Shown here piece by piece: positions 1-8,997 of a stretch of DNA of 64,000 nt. The notes under the pieces are model-generated. The model saw only the letters and a list, made by a program, of their open reading frames with translations. It was not told the origin of the DNA and made no database searches. The stretch comes from Paraburkholderia sp. PGU19 (lineage in GTDB: Bacteria; Pseudomonadota; Gammaproteobacteria; Burkholderiales; Burkholderiaceae). The position numbers were made by a program, and so were the translations under genes. The DNA is taken from NCBI RefSeq assembly GCF_013426915.1, contig NZ_AP023183.1, positions 682,001 to 746,000 of the forward strand, in the 5' to 3' direction. How positions within the stretch are numbered: position 1 is the stretch's first letter; the number at the start of each line of letters is the position of its first letter.

Positions 1-215
1 TGAGGCGCTTCCACAAACCAGCGGACGAAAAGCGCTCAGTCGTGATCGTTCCGCCATCAGGTTACGCGGACTGGCTGTCGTGCCGTTCCGCCGACGAGGC
101 GCGTTCTTTCCTGCAGCTCTACCCTGCCGAGGCCATGCACGCCGAACCGTATCCGCTGCCACCTCGCAAGGCGGTAGCAAAACAGCCGGAAGACGACCAG
201 CCATCGTTGCTGTGA
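1..215 (+). CDS. SRAP (YedK/HMCES-like) peptidase, C-terminal part
   Basis: The 5' end lies outside the window; reading begins at base 3 and stops at 213-215. The roughly 70 visible residues begin RFHKPADEKRSVVIVPPSGY, followed by DWLSC and a tail rich in P, R and K. This is the C-terminal signature of SOS-response-associated peptidases of the YedK/HMCES family. In that family an N-terminal Cys forms a thiazolidine crosslink with abasic sites in single-stranded DNA, shielding them during replication. The catalytic Cys2 and the active-site Glu and His are not visible here. Accessory copies are common on plasmids and phages. The family call is fairly sure from the RFH.P.DEKR motif. Confidence 0.75.
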   Translation, partial: RRFHKPADEKRSVVIVPPSGYADWLSCRSADEARSFLQLYPAEAMHAEPYPLPPRKAVAKQPEDDQPSLL

Positions 216-224
216 CGGGGATAT

Positions 225-587
225 GTGGCCATGACGCACAAACCCGATGATCCGATGCGGGTCGACCTGCTCTGCCATCTGGTCATTGCCCAGCTGATTG
301 CACGAGCGAGAACGGGCGACTGGCTCCGGACCGATCACTTCGTCGAATCGAAAAGGTTGTGGTCGCAGATTAATGGCGTTTCTCCTGACTCGATTGAGGG
401 TGCGCGACTCGCCATCGTTTCGGCGCAGCTTGTAACGTTCATATGGGCAAGCGACCTGCTGCATGATGTGGACGCGCTCTCAGGGCTCTTCACCGACAAC
501 TTTCGGCTTGATTTCGACTCCCCGATCGTGTCCGGCATATACGACTTGTGCATGGCCCGGCTGAAGACATGGCGATACGAGTCATAG
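225..587 (+). CDS. hypothetical protein, 120 aa
   Basis: I do not recognise this protein. It starts 9 bases after the SRAP stop and is probably co-transcribed with it. The first possible start is GTG at 225, with a G-rich stretch (GGGG) just upstream; an ATG two codons later at 231 would also serve. The product is an acidic, mostly helical cytoplasmic protein with no transmembrane segment. A helical region rich in Leu, Ile and Ala covers about residues 10-35, and an Asp-rich C-terminal half follows. Natural-looking amino-acid use and its position support a real gene rather than the overlapping minus-strand frame. Confidence 0.6.
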   Translation: MAMTHKPDDPMRVDLLCHLVIAQLIARARTGDWLRTDHFVESKRLWSQINGVSPDSIEGARLAIVSAQLVTFIWASDLLHDVDALSGLFTDNFRLDFDSPIVSGIYDLCMARLKTWRYES

Positions 588-721
588 CCGGCATGCTTGC
601 GGTCGGGCAGGTTTCGGCGACATTTGCGCGCCACCACAACGCACGCAGGTGGCCAGGCTACGACATACGTCACGGCCCGTTCTCGACTGAGCCGTACTTC
701 GAATTAGCGGCGCTTTTCTGA
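569..721 (+). CDS. possible small ORF, 50 aa
   Basis: This is an ATG-started frame that overlaps the last 19 bases of the preceding gene and stops at TGA 719-721. The product starts MAIRVIAGMLAVGQ and ends EPYFELAALF. The overlap would allow translational coupling, but there is no recognised homology and no clear ribosome binding site. It may be a gene remnant or chance. Confidence 0.22.
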   Translation: MAIRVIAGMLAVGQVSATFARHHNARRWPGYDIRHGPFSTEPYFELAALF

Positions 722-1308
722 TCGCTGCGGCCGAGCGACCACTGGTTCAGGAAGTCGCCGTGCGCGCCGGTGTTTCAGGGCTAGGCTTTGTTCCCCCACC
801 TCACTGTCGAGCAGAAGGTCTGCCCATGCCGCTGCAGGAGCTCAGTCCGGCGCTGCCTGGTTCGCACGAATGGTCCGATGCGGCGCTTGCCCGTCTGACC
901 TACGACGCCAGCGATGACATCTCCTCAAGCAGCACAAAAGGCTCGGCGAAATGTCGGAATGCATTGCGCTGAAGCCGGCCCGCGTTTTCCTTCACGTCCC
1001 GCTTCATCTGCGTCATGCGCGTAGGCTTGTTCCGCCTGCGTCGGGATTCCACATTTTCAGTTCATCGGAGTAGTGGTGGAATCGCTGACGTTTAACTAGC
1101 AATACTAATTGATTTTATATTCGAGAAAAATGATTGACCAACATCTGGCGAAGCGGAGGCCTCATTGGGCGGGTACAAGCAATTTCACGTGAAACACCTT
1201 TCTTCGGCCGATTCGCACCCCCTCTGGCAGGTCCATTTTCTCCTGTCTAATCTGTTGCGTATTTATATAGTTATACTTATTATTTTCTTAAAATATCACT
1301 AACCGAGT
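722..1308. other. intergenic stretch, no recognisable gene
   Basis: These 587 bases contain no ORF I can support. A 70-codon frame at 760-972 has no family resemblance. Two AT-rich patches, about 1095-1130 and 1255-1300, are much lower in GC than the surroundings. The second lies just beyond the 3' end of the next minus-strand gene. Such patches can be promoters, but I cannot assign -35/-10 boxes with confidence. Confidence 0.4.
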
Positions 1309-1758
1309 TCACGGAGAAAAACGCGCAAAGACATCAGCCAGCCATTTGGACCGCTCGCGCAAGGCGGCGAGCGCGTCTATTGCGCGGTTGCGTTGGACCG
1401 TAACGTACCGCACCAGTATCGATCGGTAATCTAGCGCATTGGCGCCGTCACCCTCGATGGCGGGACGAGGCTCATCCATCCAGTCGAGCATTTTTCTGAG
1501 GCTGAACACCGCCGTGCTCCCCTCGTATGCCTGATCATCCTGTCCATCAGTTGCGATCTTGTCGGCCAGGCTCGCGGGTACTCGACGGTTTCGGACAACG
1601 TCCAGTGCCCGGTTTCGCACCGCGACGTTCAGCGCGGCATTAACTTCGAGTTCGTGGTCCAGGTCGGCGATGAGCGGCGGTAGCTCGGTGCGCAGCCGCT
1701 CAAGGCTGGCATCGAACTCGAGCAGGAGGCCCAGGATTTCATCGGATTTCAAACGCAC
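1309..1758 (-). CDS. hypothetical protein, 149 aa
   Basis: This is an unrecognised protein. It is strongly helical and charged, with a coiled-coil-like N-terminus (MRLKSDEILGLLLEFDASLE followed by more Leu/Glu heptads). It has no signal peptide or membrane segment. A conserved-looking core around residues 88-100 (SLRKMLDWMDEP) precedes another long helix ending in FARFSP. No partner is obvious: the neighbouring methyltransferase gene on the same strand is 137 bases upstream. Downstream lies an AT-rich patch. Confidence 0.5.
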   Translation of the reverse strand: MRLKSDEILGLLLEFDASLERLRTELPPLIADLDHELEVNAALNVAVRNRALDVVRNRRVPASLADKIATDGQDDQAYEGSTAVFSLRKMLDWMDEPRPAIEGDGANALDYRSILVRYVTVQRNRAIDALAALRERSKWLADVFARFSP

Positions 1759-1895
1759 TCCAACCGTCCGTCCCAGGGATGGCCATCGCTAGCGGCGATC
1801 CGGCAAACGCGCCCGCTGCCAGCAATGCATAGCGGCGCGTGATGTCTTGATCGCGGGGCATCGAAGCCCCCGCATTTGCTCCGCACGATCGTCGT

Positions 1896-2858
1896 CTAGT
1901 AGCCATCCAATGTCACATGCACGAGATACGGCAAATGTCGTTGGGTCAACGGGTTCGCGCGGAAAAGATCCTCCGTCAATTTTGGCCAGCCACGAGGCGC
2001 CCCATACGCGAGCACGCGCAGGGACCCGATGGAAGACGACCAGGCGCGCAGTTGCGCTTCTATTTCATCACCGTTGACGCCCCACGGCATGGGCGGCAAA
2101 CGGTAGTGCGGCGTTTGCATGACGCCCAAAAGCGTCAATTGGGAAAACCAGCGAGGGATGACATCGAAAGCGATCTCCGCGCCCGGCAAACGCTCAGCAA
2201 TCTGGATAAAGAGGTGTTTCACAGCGTCGGGTTCGAGATACATGAACAGCCCTTGCGCGATCACAAACACCGGGGCGCCCGCCTCGATGCCGTCCATCCA
2301 CTCTACGTCGAGGACATTCGAGCCGATATGGCGGAACCGTCGGCACGATGGCAGGAAGCGCTCCCGCAGCTCGATCGCGGCTGGAAGGTCCACCGTAAGC
2401 CAGTTCATGCGACCGTTGTCGACCCGACGCGCCTGCGTTTCCAGCCCCTCACCGAGTGATACAACGAGGCCATCCGGATGTCGTTCGAGCCAGCGCATCA
2501 ACAGATGATCAATCTCTGCCGCCCGCGCCGCAAATGAACCGTCAGGTTTGCCGAAATGACCCGCAAAGTCGTAGTCAATGCCATCGCAGATGCGCACGCT
2601 GTCGACGTCGTCGAAATCGCTGTCGCGCCGACGGGCTTCGCATGCCCGATCGTAGAGCGTCCACAGCATGGTTTCCGAAACACCGTCCAAGTTCGACACG
2701 AGCTTCGGCGCGCCATCCTGGCCGTCACGGCGCGGGGCGTTGTCATGCTTGCGACGCGACCCGGAAGGCACGGTTGGGCTCACGGCGCCGTGCTCAGTCG
2801 CTTCGCGTTGGCTATCGCGCGGCCGTGAATCGGCGCGAGGACTTGCTGCATCAGACAT
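1896..2858 (-). CDS. class I SAM-dependent methyltransferase, LCMT/Tcmp family
   Basis: Predicted S-adenosylmethionine-dependent O-methyltransferase of the leucine carboxyl methyltransferase fold (PF04072). Evidence is the sequence SNLDGVSETMLWTLYDRA at about 55-72, a glycine-rich SAM loop VVSLGEGLETQ at about 132-142, the following W.T.DLPAAIELRERFLP acidic segment, and the FVIAQGLFMYL motif. The substrate is unknown; family members act on polyketides, fatty acids or other small carboxylates. The first 50 residues are a low-complexity Ser/Arg/Asp-rich extension not typical of the family. They overlap the 3' end of the phasin gene by 79 bases, so the true start may be an internal non-ATG codon. 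Confidence 0.7.
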   Translation of the reverse strand: MSDAASPRADSRPRDSQREATEHGAVSPTVPSGSRRKHDNAPRRDGQDGAPKLVSNLDGVSETMLWTLYDRACEARRRDSDFDDVDSVRICDGIDYDFAGHFGKPDGSFAARAAEIDHLLMRWLERHPDGLVVSLGEGLETQARRVDNGRMNWLTVDLPAAIELRERFLPSCRRFRHIGSNVLDVEWMDGIEAGAPVFVIAQGLFMYLEPDAVKHLFIQIAERLPGAEIAFDVIPRWFSQLTLLGVMQTPHYRLPPMPWGVNGDEIEAQLRAWSSSIGSLRVLAYGAPRGWPKLTEDLFRANPLTQRHLPYLVHVTLDGY

Positions 2859-3274
2859 GCGGATGAATTGACCATTTTCAGAGGATAGGCGGGATAGTCA
2901 GCGGCCAGCCTGACGAGTTCAGCCTGATGCTCGAGCCACTGGGGAAAGGAACGGCTCGACGCCATCGTGGCGGCCGCTGCGGATGTAGCCCATAGATGTT
3001 CGCTGCCGTCCCTGGCGATTCCGACCGCCAGATTGACGATTCCCGAACCAAGTGCCTGGATAGACTCGGACACCGCCTGGCCCTTTTCGCGGCTCATAAG
3101 GCCAAATTCGCGACGGGCGGGCTCGTCCGGCAGCGGACCCGCAAGCGCGAAGCGCGTGGTTCGAAGGGTGACGACTTGCATCGAGGCGAGCATTAATTCG
3201 CATATTTCAGTCAGGAGGCGCCACCCGTTTGCAGATACGTCCAGACCTGGTTGTACGAAAGTCGATGAGGGCAT
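2780..3274 (-). CDS. phasin-like PHA granule protein
   Basis: Short amphipathic helical protein of about 164 aa resembling polyhydroxyalkanoate granule-associated phasins of Burkholderia. The segments ELMLASMQVVTLRTTRFA, a GP.P....RREF..M..EK motif, SESIQALGSGIVNLAVGIA and a C-terminal NAKRL tail match that family. Its role would be coating intracellular PHB granules. The chosen ATG at 3274 gives the family-like N-terminus. However, the frame is open upstream all the way into a truncated ku gene, with no clear Shine-Dalgarno before 3274. The gene may therefore now be expressed as a chimera from the ku start at 3556. Its 3' end overlaps the methyltransferase start. Confidence 0.6.
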   Translation of the reverse strand: MPSSTFVQPGLDVSANGWRLLTEICELMLASMQVVTLRTTRFALAGPLPDEPARREFGLMSREKGQAVSESIQALGSGIVNLAVGIARDGSEHLWATSAAAATMASSRSFPQWLEHQAELVRLAADYPAYPLKMVNSSACLMQQVLAPIHGRAIANAKRLSTAP

Positions 3275-3448
3275 GGTTAATGTATCCCGTTGGCGCTCCG
3301 TCGAATACGGATGCCTGAAGAAATCAATAATAAAAACCGGAACGGGAAAAAGCATTCCGCGTGTTTTGAGATGGCGCCCGGCCGTCTCGCTATCGTGGAT
3401 AGATCGCTCGCTCGAGGATAGGCTTGACGCGCGAACCGTCGGGCGCCA

Positions 3449-3556
3449 AAAGTTAAACCGTGCATCAGACGAACTCTCGGTTGCCACGTAGAGCGTCACC
3501 GGGATAGAAACGAGCCCGAAGGAGAGAGACAGGGAGGCAATTGAGCGGGCGGCCAT
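3449..3556 (-). pseudogene. ku: truncated Ku (NHEJ end-binding) gene, N-terminal 35 codons only
   Basis: From ATG 3556, preceded by AGGAG, the product reads MAARSIASLSLSFGLVSIPV followed by TLYVATESSSDARFN. This is the diagnostic N-terminus of bacterial Ku, the DNA-end-binding partner of LigD. After residue 35 the family resemblance stops and no other Ku segment was found in any frame nearby. Normal bacterial Ku is roughly 260-300 aa, so about 90 percent of the gene is missing. The reading frame continues through unrelated sequence into the phasin gene. The fragment lies directly downstream of the broken ligD, as expected for a former ligD-ku operon. Confidence 0.8.
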
Positions 3557-3633
3557 GGACTTCTCCTGACAGATAGCGCGTTCAGAGCCCAGATGGTGCA
3601 AGGCACGTGCCACCGCTCTGCTTGATGCTCTAA

Positions 3634-6154
3634 TCATTTCAGGCGCCGGATCGCCGAAGCCAACGACTGGGCGGTGGACCAGTACGCGGCCCAGGGGTCC
3701 TGCGTCTGGAAGCTGAGATACTCCCGCGCCGTCTGGACCGTCCACTGTGCGCCATTCCTGAGTTCGGGCAGTTGCTCCCACAAACCGGCATCGACACGCC
3801 CATCCCGCGCCGCGCCCTCACCGAAAACGCGGCGGCTGTGGTCTGCGCCATCCCGTTGCGCAGGTAATCGACGTATACCTTGCCGATACGGTTCGAAGCG
3901 CCCGACGTCGCAGAAAAACGCTCGGGAATCGTCCTCGCCAGATGCCGGACGAATGCCTTCGAGAATGCCTTCACCGCGTCATAGTCGAGCCTTGGCGTCA
4001 GCGGGACGACGACGTGAAGCCCTTTTCCGCCGCTCGTCTTCAACCAGGCCTGCAGCCCCAGTTCGTGGAGAAGTGTCCTGACGAGCAGCGCCGCCTCCTG
4101 GACGTGCCCCCATTTCACGCCTTCCCCCGGGTCCAGGTCGAAGATGACCCTGTCCGGCTTGTCAAGCCGGCGGACCGTGGAGTTCCATGTGTGAAACTCC
4201 ACGGCGTTCATCTGGGCAGCCGACATCAGCGCGTCGACGGTGTCGATGCTCAGCAACGGCGGGTGGTTCGGCCACAGCTTGCGGTCGTGTACCTTGATGC
4301 CTGGCATGCCCGTTCGTTCGACGTGTTTCTGGAAAAACAGCTCGCCCTCGATGCCGCCTGGCGCGCGGACCATTGCCACGGGCCGGTCTTTGAGATGCGG
4401 CAGCATCCACGCGGCGACGCTCTCGTAGAACCGCACCAGGTCGAGCTTTGTCACGCCGCTCGATGGATCGACGATCCGCTCCGGGTGCGTGACCTTGATC
4501 TGGGATGCGGCAGGCGCCTGCGTGAGCGTCTGCCCGCCTTCACGGACAACCCGGCGCGCAGGCTTGTCAGCGCGCAGCCCCTTGAACGACGCCTGCCGCA
4601 CGATGCCGTCTGCCGTCCACCCGGCGAATTCGACCTCGGCGACCAGTTCGGGCCGCACCCAGCGCTCGCTGCCGGCCACGCGCCGCGACCAGCGCCGCGA
4701 CTTCGTCACGGCAATGTCGAACGGCACCGAGTCTGTTTCGAGCGGCGCGAGCCGCCCCCACAGTTCACGACCCGCCCGGGCGTCCCAGCCTGTGCCAACA
4801 CTGCCTGCATCGCGAAGCCTGCTGCCCTGTTTGTCGCCCTCATAGTAGCCGAGCAGAAGGCTGCCCACTTCGCCATCCTTGCCTGCGCGCGCAGTGAAGC
4901 CACAGATGACCAGCTCCTGGCGCAGCCGGCATTTGGCCTTCAGCCACGTCTTTGTCCGTCCTGACTCGTAACGCGCATCGCGGCGCTTGAGCATCAGGCC
5001 CTCCAGGCCCAGACCGGCAGCAGCTTCGAATACCTGGGCCGGTGGCGCCTCGAAATCCGGACTGAACCGTATGCGCTCCCTGTCGCCTTCGAGTAACCTG
5101 GAGAGAAGCGCGCGCCTTGTCCACAGCGGGACGTTACGCATATCCTTGCCGTCGAAGTACGGCAGGTCGAACAGGAAAAAGACGATCTTCTCACTTGCGG
5201 CTCCGTCGATCGCTTCCTGGAGGGCACCGAAATCCGGAAGTCCATGTGTGAGCACAACGATTTCGCCATCCAGCCATCCGCTCGACAGAGGAAGGCTTTC
5301 GACCTCTGCCGCGAGGCTTGCGAGTTTCTTCGTCCAGTCGTGGCCGCCGCTCGTGAAGAGTCGCACGTGGCCCGTGTCGACCCGCGCGAGCATCCGGTAA
5401 CCATCCAGTTTCGCCTCAGTGATCCAGTCGCCGCCCGTGGGAAGCGACGAAGCCAGTGTCGCGCGTTGTGGCTCGAGCTTCGCAGGAAGCGACGCCGCGA
5501 TCGCGGCAGAGAGGTCCAGCTCTTGCCCCGATCTACGTGTGGGGCTTCCCGTCTTCGGCTCCCGGTCTTCGATGAGCCCCAGCGGGCTCGTCGTCACGCT
5601 GTCGGGGAGTGCCTTGATGACATCAAAGTCGGTGAGCGGTCGCGCCCATTCGTCACGCTTCTTGAACAACATCCACTGGTCCTGCAGGTCGCCGGGCTTC
5701 GCTATCCGTACCAGTTCCCAGAGTCCCGCGAGCTTTTCGCCGTGCAGGCGAAACACCAGCTTGCCAGCGCTCATCCCCGCCTGCGGGTTGCCGACCGGCT
5801 CCCATGTGCCGCGGTCCCACACAATCACATTGCCAGCGCCGTAATGCCTGCGGGGAATCGTCCCCTCGAAATCCGAATACTCAACGGGATGGTCCTCCAC
5901 ATGGATGGCCATGCGTTTTTCCTTCGGGTCGTAGCACGGGCCTTTCGGTACGGCCCAGGACCACAGCACACCGTCATGCTCCAGCCGGAAGTCATAGTGC
6001 AGCCGGCTGGCCCAGTGTTTCTGGACGACGAAGCGCAGATTCTCCCCTGCTGACAGGCTCGACGCCGGGGGGCGGGTTCAGGCGTAACCAGAAAATCCCG
6101 CTTCCTTCGGTAGCGGGAGAGCGTTGGAGATGCCGGGTCGCGGTTAGGTGCCAT
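3634..6154 (-). pseudogene. ligD: DNA ligase D, disrupted by two frameshifts
   Basis: Three LigD domains lie in the order phosphoesterase, ATP-dependent ligase, polymerase. The phosphoesterase part shows RFVVQKHWASRLHYDFRLE and the conserved HVEDHP. The ligase part has motif I EAKLDGYR, LDGEIV, EGLMLKRRDARY and LKAKCRLRQE. The polymerase part has FDLDPGEG and SGGKGLH. The start is at about 6154 (MAPNRDPASPTLSRYRRKRD); that frame shifts near 6045-6070 into the main frame, which runs about 760 codons. Near 3778-3787 a second shift, explicable by one lost base before GTGGGAG, moves the end (EQLPELRNGAQWTVQTAREY, then a tail ending SAIRRLK) to another frame, with the stop at 3634. Loss of NHEJ is supported by the neighbouring ku fragment. 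Confidence 0.85.
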
Positions 6155-6325
6155 GTCGATGGTCCGGGGAGAACTGTTCCATGCGTCGCAAGGAAGACGC
6201 CCGGGCAGGTGTACCTGAGTCCACATCGTATCGTCGCTGGTGCGGGTTTCGTCGCATGTGTCCGATCACGGAAACCAGTCAGCCAATCATCAAAGGGATA
6301 CGGTGGACCTCTCCCCATGGCCGGC

Positions 6326-6559
6326 TTACTCATTCCGTCGCCTGACGGGTGCGTGCAGCGGTTGCGTCGTATCAATGCCAGCCGCCTGCAGTGCCGCATC
6401 GATCTCTTCCAGTTCGGCGCCGAAGTCAAGCTCCGAGGTCTCGCCTTCGGCGGTGATCAGCTTTCTGTCGTGGATGACGAGTATGTAGCGCGCGAGCAGA
6501 AGCGCGCTCACCAGTTGCGCTTCACGCCTGGCTTGCTGGATAAATGCAGCGGATTTCAT
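6326..6559 (-). CDS. hypothetical protein, 77 aa
   Basis: Small acidic protein starting MKSAAFIQQARREAQLVSAL, probably helical, ending VRRRNE. The ATG at 6559 is preceded by a GAGG-type Shine-Dalgarno about 9 bases away. I know no function. It lies between the broken ligD and another small gene on the same strand, and typical codon use supports it being real. It has no signal peptide or metal motif. Confidence 0.55.
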   Translation of the reverse strand: MKSAAFIQQARREAQLVSALLLARYILVIHDRKLITAEGETSELDFGAELEEIDAALQAAGIDTTQPLHAPVRRRNE

Positions 6560-6614
6560 GGCGGCGACCTCCTCACCGCATGACTATGGACGAATTGGGC
6601 CTGGAGTGCAGGCG

Positions 6615-6767
6615 TCAAACGCCGAGATTTTTGAACGTGTAGCTGAAGTATCCGTCGTCTGCATCCGTGCCCGTCCACGAGATTGTGGCCGCGGCGGTGT
6701 ACATTCCGCCAGCGGCAACCGGTTCGATGTCCAACTTCCAATCACGATAGTCCTGGACCGCGTTCAT
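6615..6767 (-). CDS. small hypothetical protein, 50 aa
   Basis: A short gene with a strong ribosome binding site: GGAGG ends 8 bases before ATG 6767. The product begins MNAVQDYRDWKLDIEPVAAG and continues into a beta-rich segment (YTAAATISWTG), ending YTFKNLGV. Alternating Tyr/Trp and charged residues suggest a compact beta-sheet fold. No family is recognised. The strong binding site and normal composition argue that it is real despite its length. Confidence 0.5.
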   Translation of the reverse strand: MNAVQDYRDWKLDIEPVAAGGMYTAAATISWTGTDADDGYFSYTFKNLGV

Positions 6768-6950
6768 AGCTGTGCCCTCCCGTATCCGGACGCAAAAATG
6801 TACTGCTCTTCATTCGTGACAGATTGCGCGGCTGAGACCAGCACCGCTTGATCATCAGCAGCGTGCCGCGCCCCGACAACCTGGATATATCTCGGGAGCC
6901 GGACTTGACTCGCCCCGGAGCCGTGTAAGCTTCTTTCATCGAAATTCTGG

Positions 6951-7352
6951 ATGAGAAAGATGGGCGCAAAATTTCTGACTGGTCGATGGGAGTCTCCGTG
7001 GGCAAGCGATCCATTTTTGAAGATTCGCATAGCAATTGAGATCGATACGCGATCCGTCGTGATACTGCATCATTTCGCCGATCACGGATGGCGTCGGTTC
7101 AGGCCGGAGGAGGACACATACGTGCGCGATCTCATCAACGACGAGATCGACGCGGCCGTTGAGTGTCCGGAGGATTACGGGTTGAACGCGACCGGTGTCA
7201 TACCGGCTGCATGGTCCAATGATGAAGCGAACCCCGTACCGGAGCTGCCGGAGGATGATGGCGATTCGAACGACAACCAGTCAGAGCTCGCCTGTACCTG
7301 CTGTGAGCGATGGTATCGCGATGGTTCAGTGAGCGAATGTGAATGCGCCTGA
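6951..7352 (+). CDS. hypothetical protein with C-terminal Cys cluster, 133 aa
   Basis: Plus-strand gene that starts at ATG 6951 or, three codons on, at ATG 6960, which has a GAGAAAG purine stretch before it. The N-terminal half is hydrophobic and basic (IRIAIEIDTRSVVILHHFAD). The middle is acidic, with DINDEID-like and PELPEDDGDSNDN segments. The last 20 residues contain C.CC..W and C.C groups that could bind a metal. No family is recognised. It is isolated between two minus-strand small genes and a 413-bp gap, so co-transcription is unclear. Confidence 0.4.
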   Translation: MRKMGAKFLTGRWESPWASDPFLKIRIAIEIDTRSVVILHHFADHGWRRFRPEEDTYVRDLINDEIDAAVECPEDYGLNATGVIPAAWSNDEANPVPELPEDDGDSNDNQSELACTCCERWYRDGSVSECECA

Positions 7353-7765
7353 AAACAGGCTTTTTCCCCCTGATGAGCTTTCAACGTGCGAGCGCGTTCA
7401 CCAGGACTTCGGCTGACTTGGGGCGAATCGTGTGATGCGCGAATGCACCGGATGCCTGCTGACAATCAGCATGTCAGCGTCGAGCCTCTTTCGCGTTGAT
7501 TCGCGGTGGCGCATTGGTCTGGAATACTGTTTGTCAATGTTAACTTCCTTCGGTAAACCGCCCTCGCATGGCGGGGACGGAAGCTCACCGTAATGCATAC
7601 CGTGCCGCGCTACCCACCAAGCTTTGGATATCACCGGCCGACCCGTCCCTCTGAAGTCGGGCGCTGGCGAAGCTGAGCAATGAGGTGCCGGCAACAGACC
7701 GTTAGTTGCGCGATTTGCAGGCGGTTCGTTGAATACCCGCCGCAGCGATAGGCTTAGCTGCGGCA
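7353..7765. other. intergenic stretch without gene
   Basis: No supported coding sequence in 413 bases. A GC hairpin-forming segment (CCGCC..GGCGG) at about 7558-7575 lies next to TTAACTTCC. The sequence could be the edge of an old insertion, but I cannot show matching inverted ends. Confidence 0.35.
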
Positions 7766-7801
7766 ATGAACAAGACCAACGTTACGGCAGGAAACGACAC
7801 A

Positions 7802-8242
7802 ATGCGACTGCGACGCATCGCGGCACGCCGTTCCCCGGTGCATGGCAAGGGACTTTTTGCGCTGCAGCGGTTCGCTGTTGCAGAACGGCCGATCGAATAC
7901 AGGGGTGAAGTGACCAGTTGGCGACGCACCGCTCCCCGTCAGCAATCGGAGATCGGACACACGTCCGTCTTTGGCCTTTCCGATGGACGCGTGACCGCAG
8001 GCAGTGGCGGTGGCAACAGCGCGCGCTTCCTGAACCAGGTGTACGCCCAACTGCGAGGCAATCGAGACGGGCGACCGTGTATTCATCCACGCACTCAACG
8101 CCATCAAGCCCGGCGAAGAGCCGTCATAGATTTCCGGCGTCGATGGCGAAATTCCAAGGACATCCGGTCCGGGTATGCCTGTCATTGCGGCGCATCCACC
8201 TGCCGTCAATCGATGCGTGGTAGCGGTGCGCCCCATGACTAA
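7802..8242 (+). pseudogene. SET-domain protein, frameshifted
   Basis: From ATG 7802 (AGGA nine bases upstream) the product starts MRLRRIAARRSPVHGKGLFA, then continues IEYRGE, SDGRVTAGSGGGNSARFLNQ. These are the N-flank and the first catalytic motif of a bacterial SET-domain lysine methyltransferase. The next motif, CTPNCEAIETGDRVFIHALN with IKPGEE, is in a different frame (about 8040-8130). The post-SET Cys segment YACHCGASTCR returns to the first frame. At least two frameshifts and an in-frame stop mean no intact enzyme can be made. A second ATG at 7766 extends the frame upstream. Confidence 0.75.
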
Positions 8243-8997
8243 AGCCACGCCTTCAAACTGGAACCGATGACGCACAAGCACGCTTTGCAATGCCTGATGT
8301 CGACCCACATCTTCCCTTTGTTGGCGGCGATGTAAAGGCGACACTAAACGGCGGCGCAAGGTCGAGTAATTTGCTCAACGACAACTGGCAGTCAGATGCA
8401 GGCCGCGGGTGTGCGCGATAGTCGAGACAATCCGGCGCTTGTTCACTAACGTTTCACCCGAGGAGCACAGTTCATCCTCTGCCTCATTGAGCGCGGTTTG
8501 CAAAACTTCGAAGTCGCTCGACCCAGCCATAGATTTCCTTCATCATTTCCGGGCTGCACGCTCCCTGTTCGCGCGCTCGTATCAAGCAGCAGAAGCATGC
8601 GGATACTGCAACCATTGCCTATCGTTCGAGACGGGTTTGCAGACTTGCTTTCTTTTCGATCGCTCGACGGTACGTCGTTGTTCGTCAATCACAACCCCAA
8701 TGTTGCTTCCCTGATCGAACTTCCGCCCTCAAAGCCAGATCATGCCGTGACCGCTGATGAATTCCACCGAATCAACATTGAAGACCCCATCGTCGGCCTG
8801 CGCCAACTACCCTCGTTTGACGGATGTCGCATTAGCAACCAGGCTACTTCTCCATCGAACCAGCTTTCGGGCGTAGCAGCGAATACGGCTGTGGGCTGGA
8901 CCGCGAGCAGCACGCAACCAGCCACGTTCGCAATTTGTTTCGCATTGTTGTTTTCCAACCTGTCAGTCGGTCATCAACGCAGTGGCCGTTTTCGACG
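8243..8997. other. 755 bp without recognisable gene
   Basis: Long open frames exist on both strands, including a plus-strand frame covering 8498-9283 that is mostly antisense to vapC. None has a recognisable domain, good start context or natural composition. Given the broken genes on either side this is probably old coding sequence beyond recognition. Confidence 0.4.

Noticed and set aside
57..464. Minus-strand open frame of 135 codons opposite the SRAP end and the next gene
   Set aside because: It is antisense to well-supported coding sequence, has an Arg-heavy unnatural composition and no known domain.
760..972. Plus-strand frame of 70 codons
   Set aside because: No homology, no clear ribosome binding site, odd composition; treated as part of a gene-free stretch.
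7500..7600. Possible end of a group II intron or insertion sequence near TTAACTTCC
   Set aside because: No matching second end, no reverse transcriptase or transposase, and the resemblance is only from memory.
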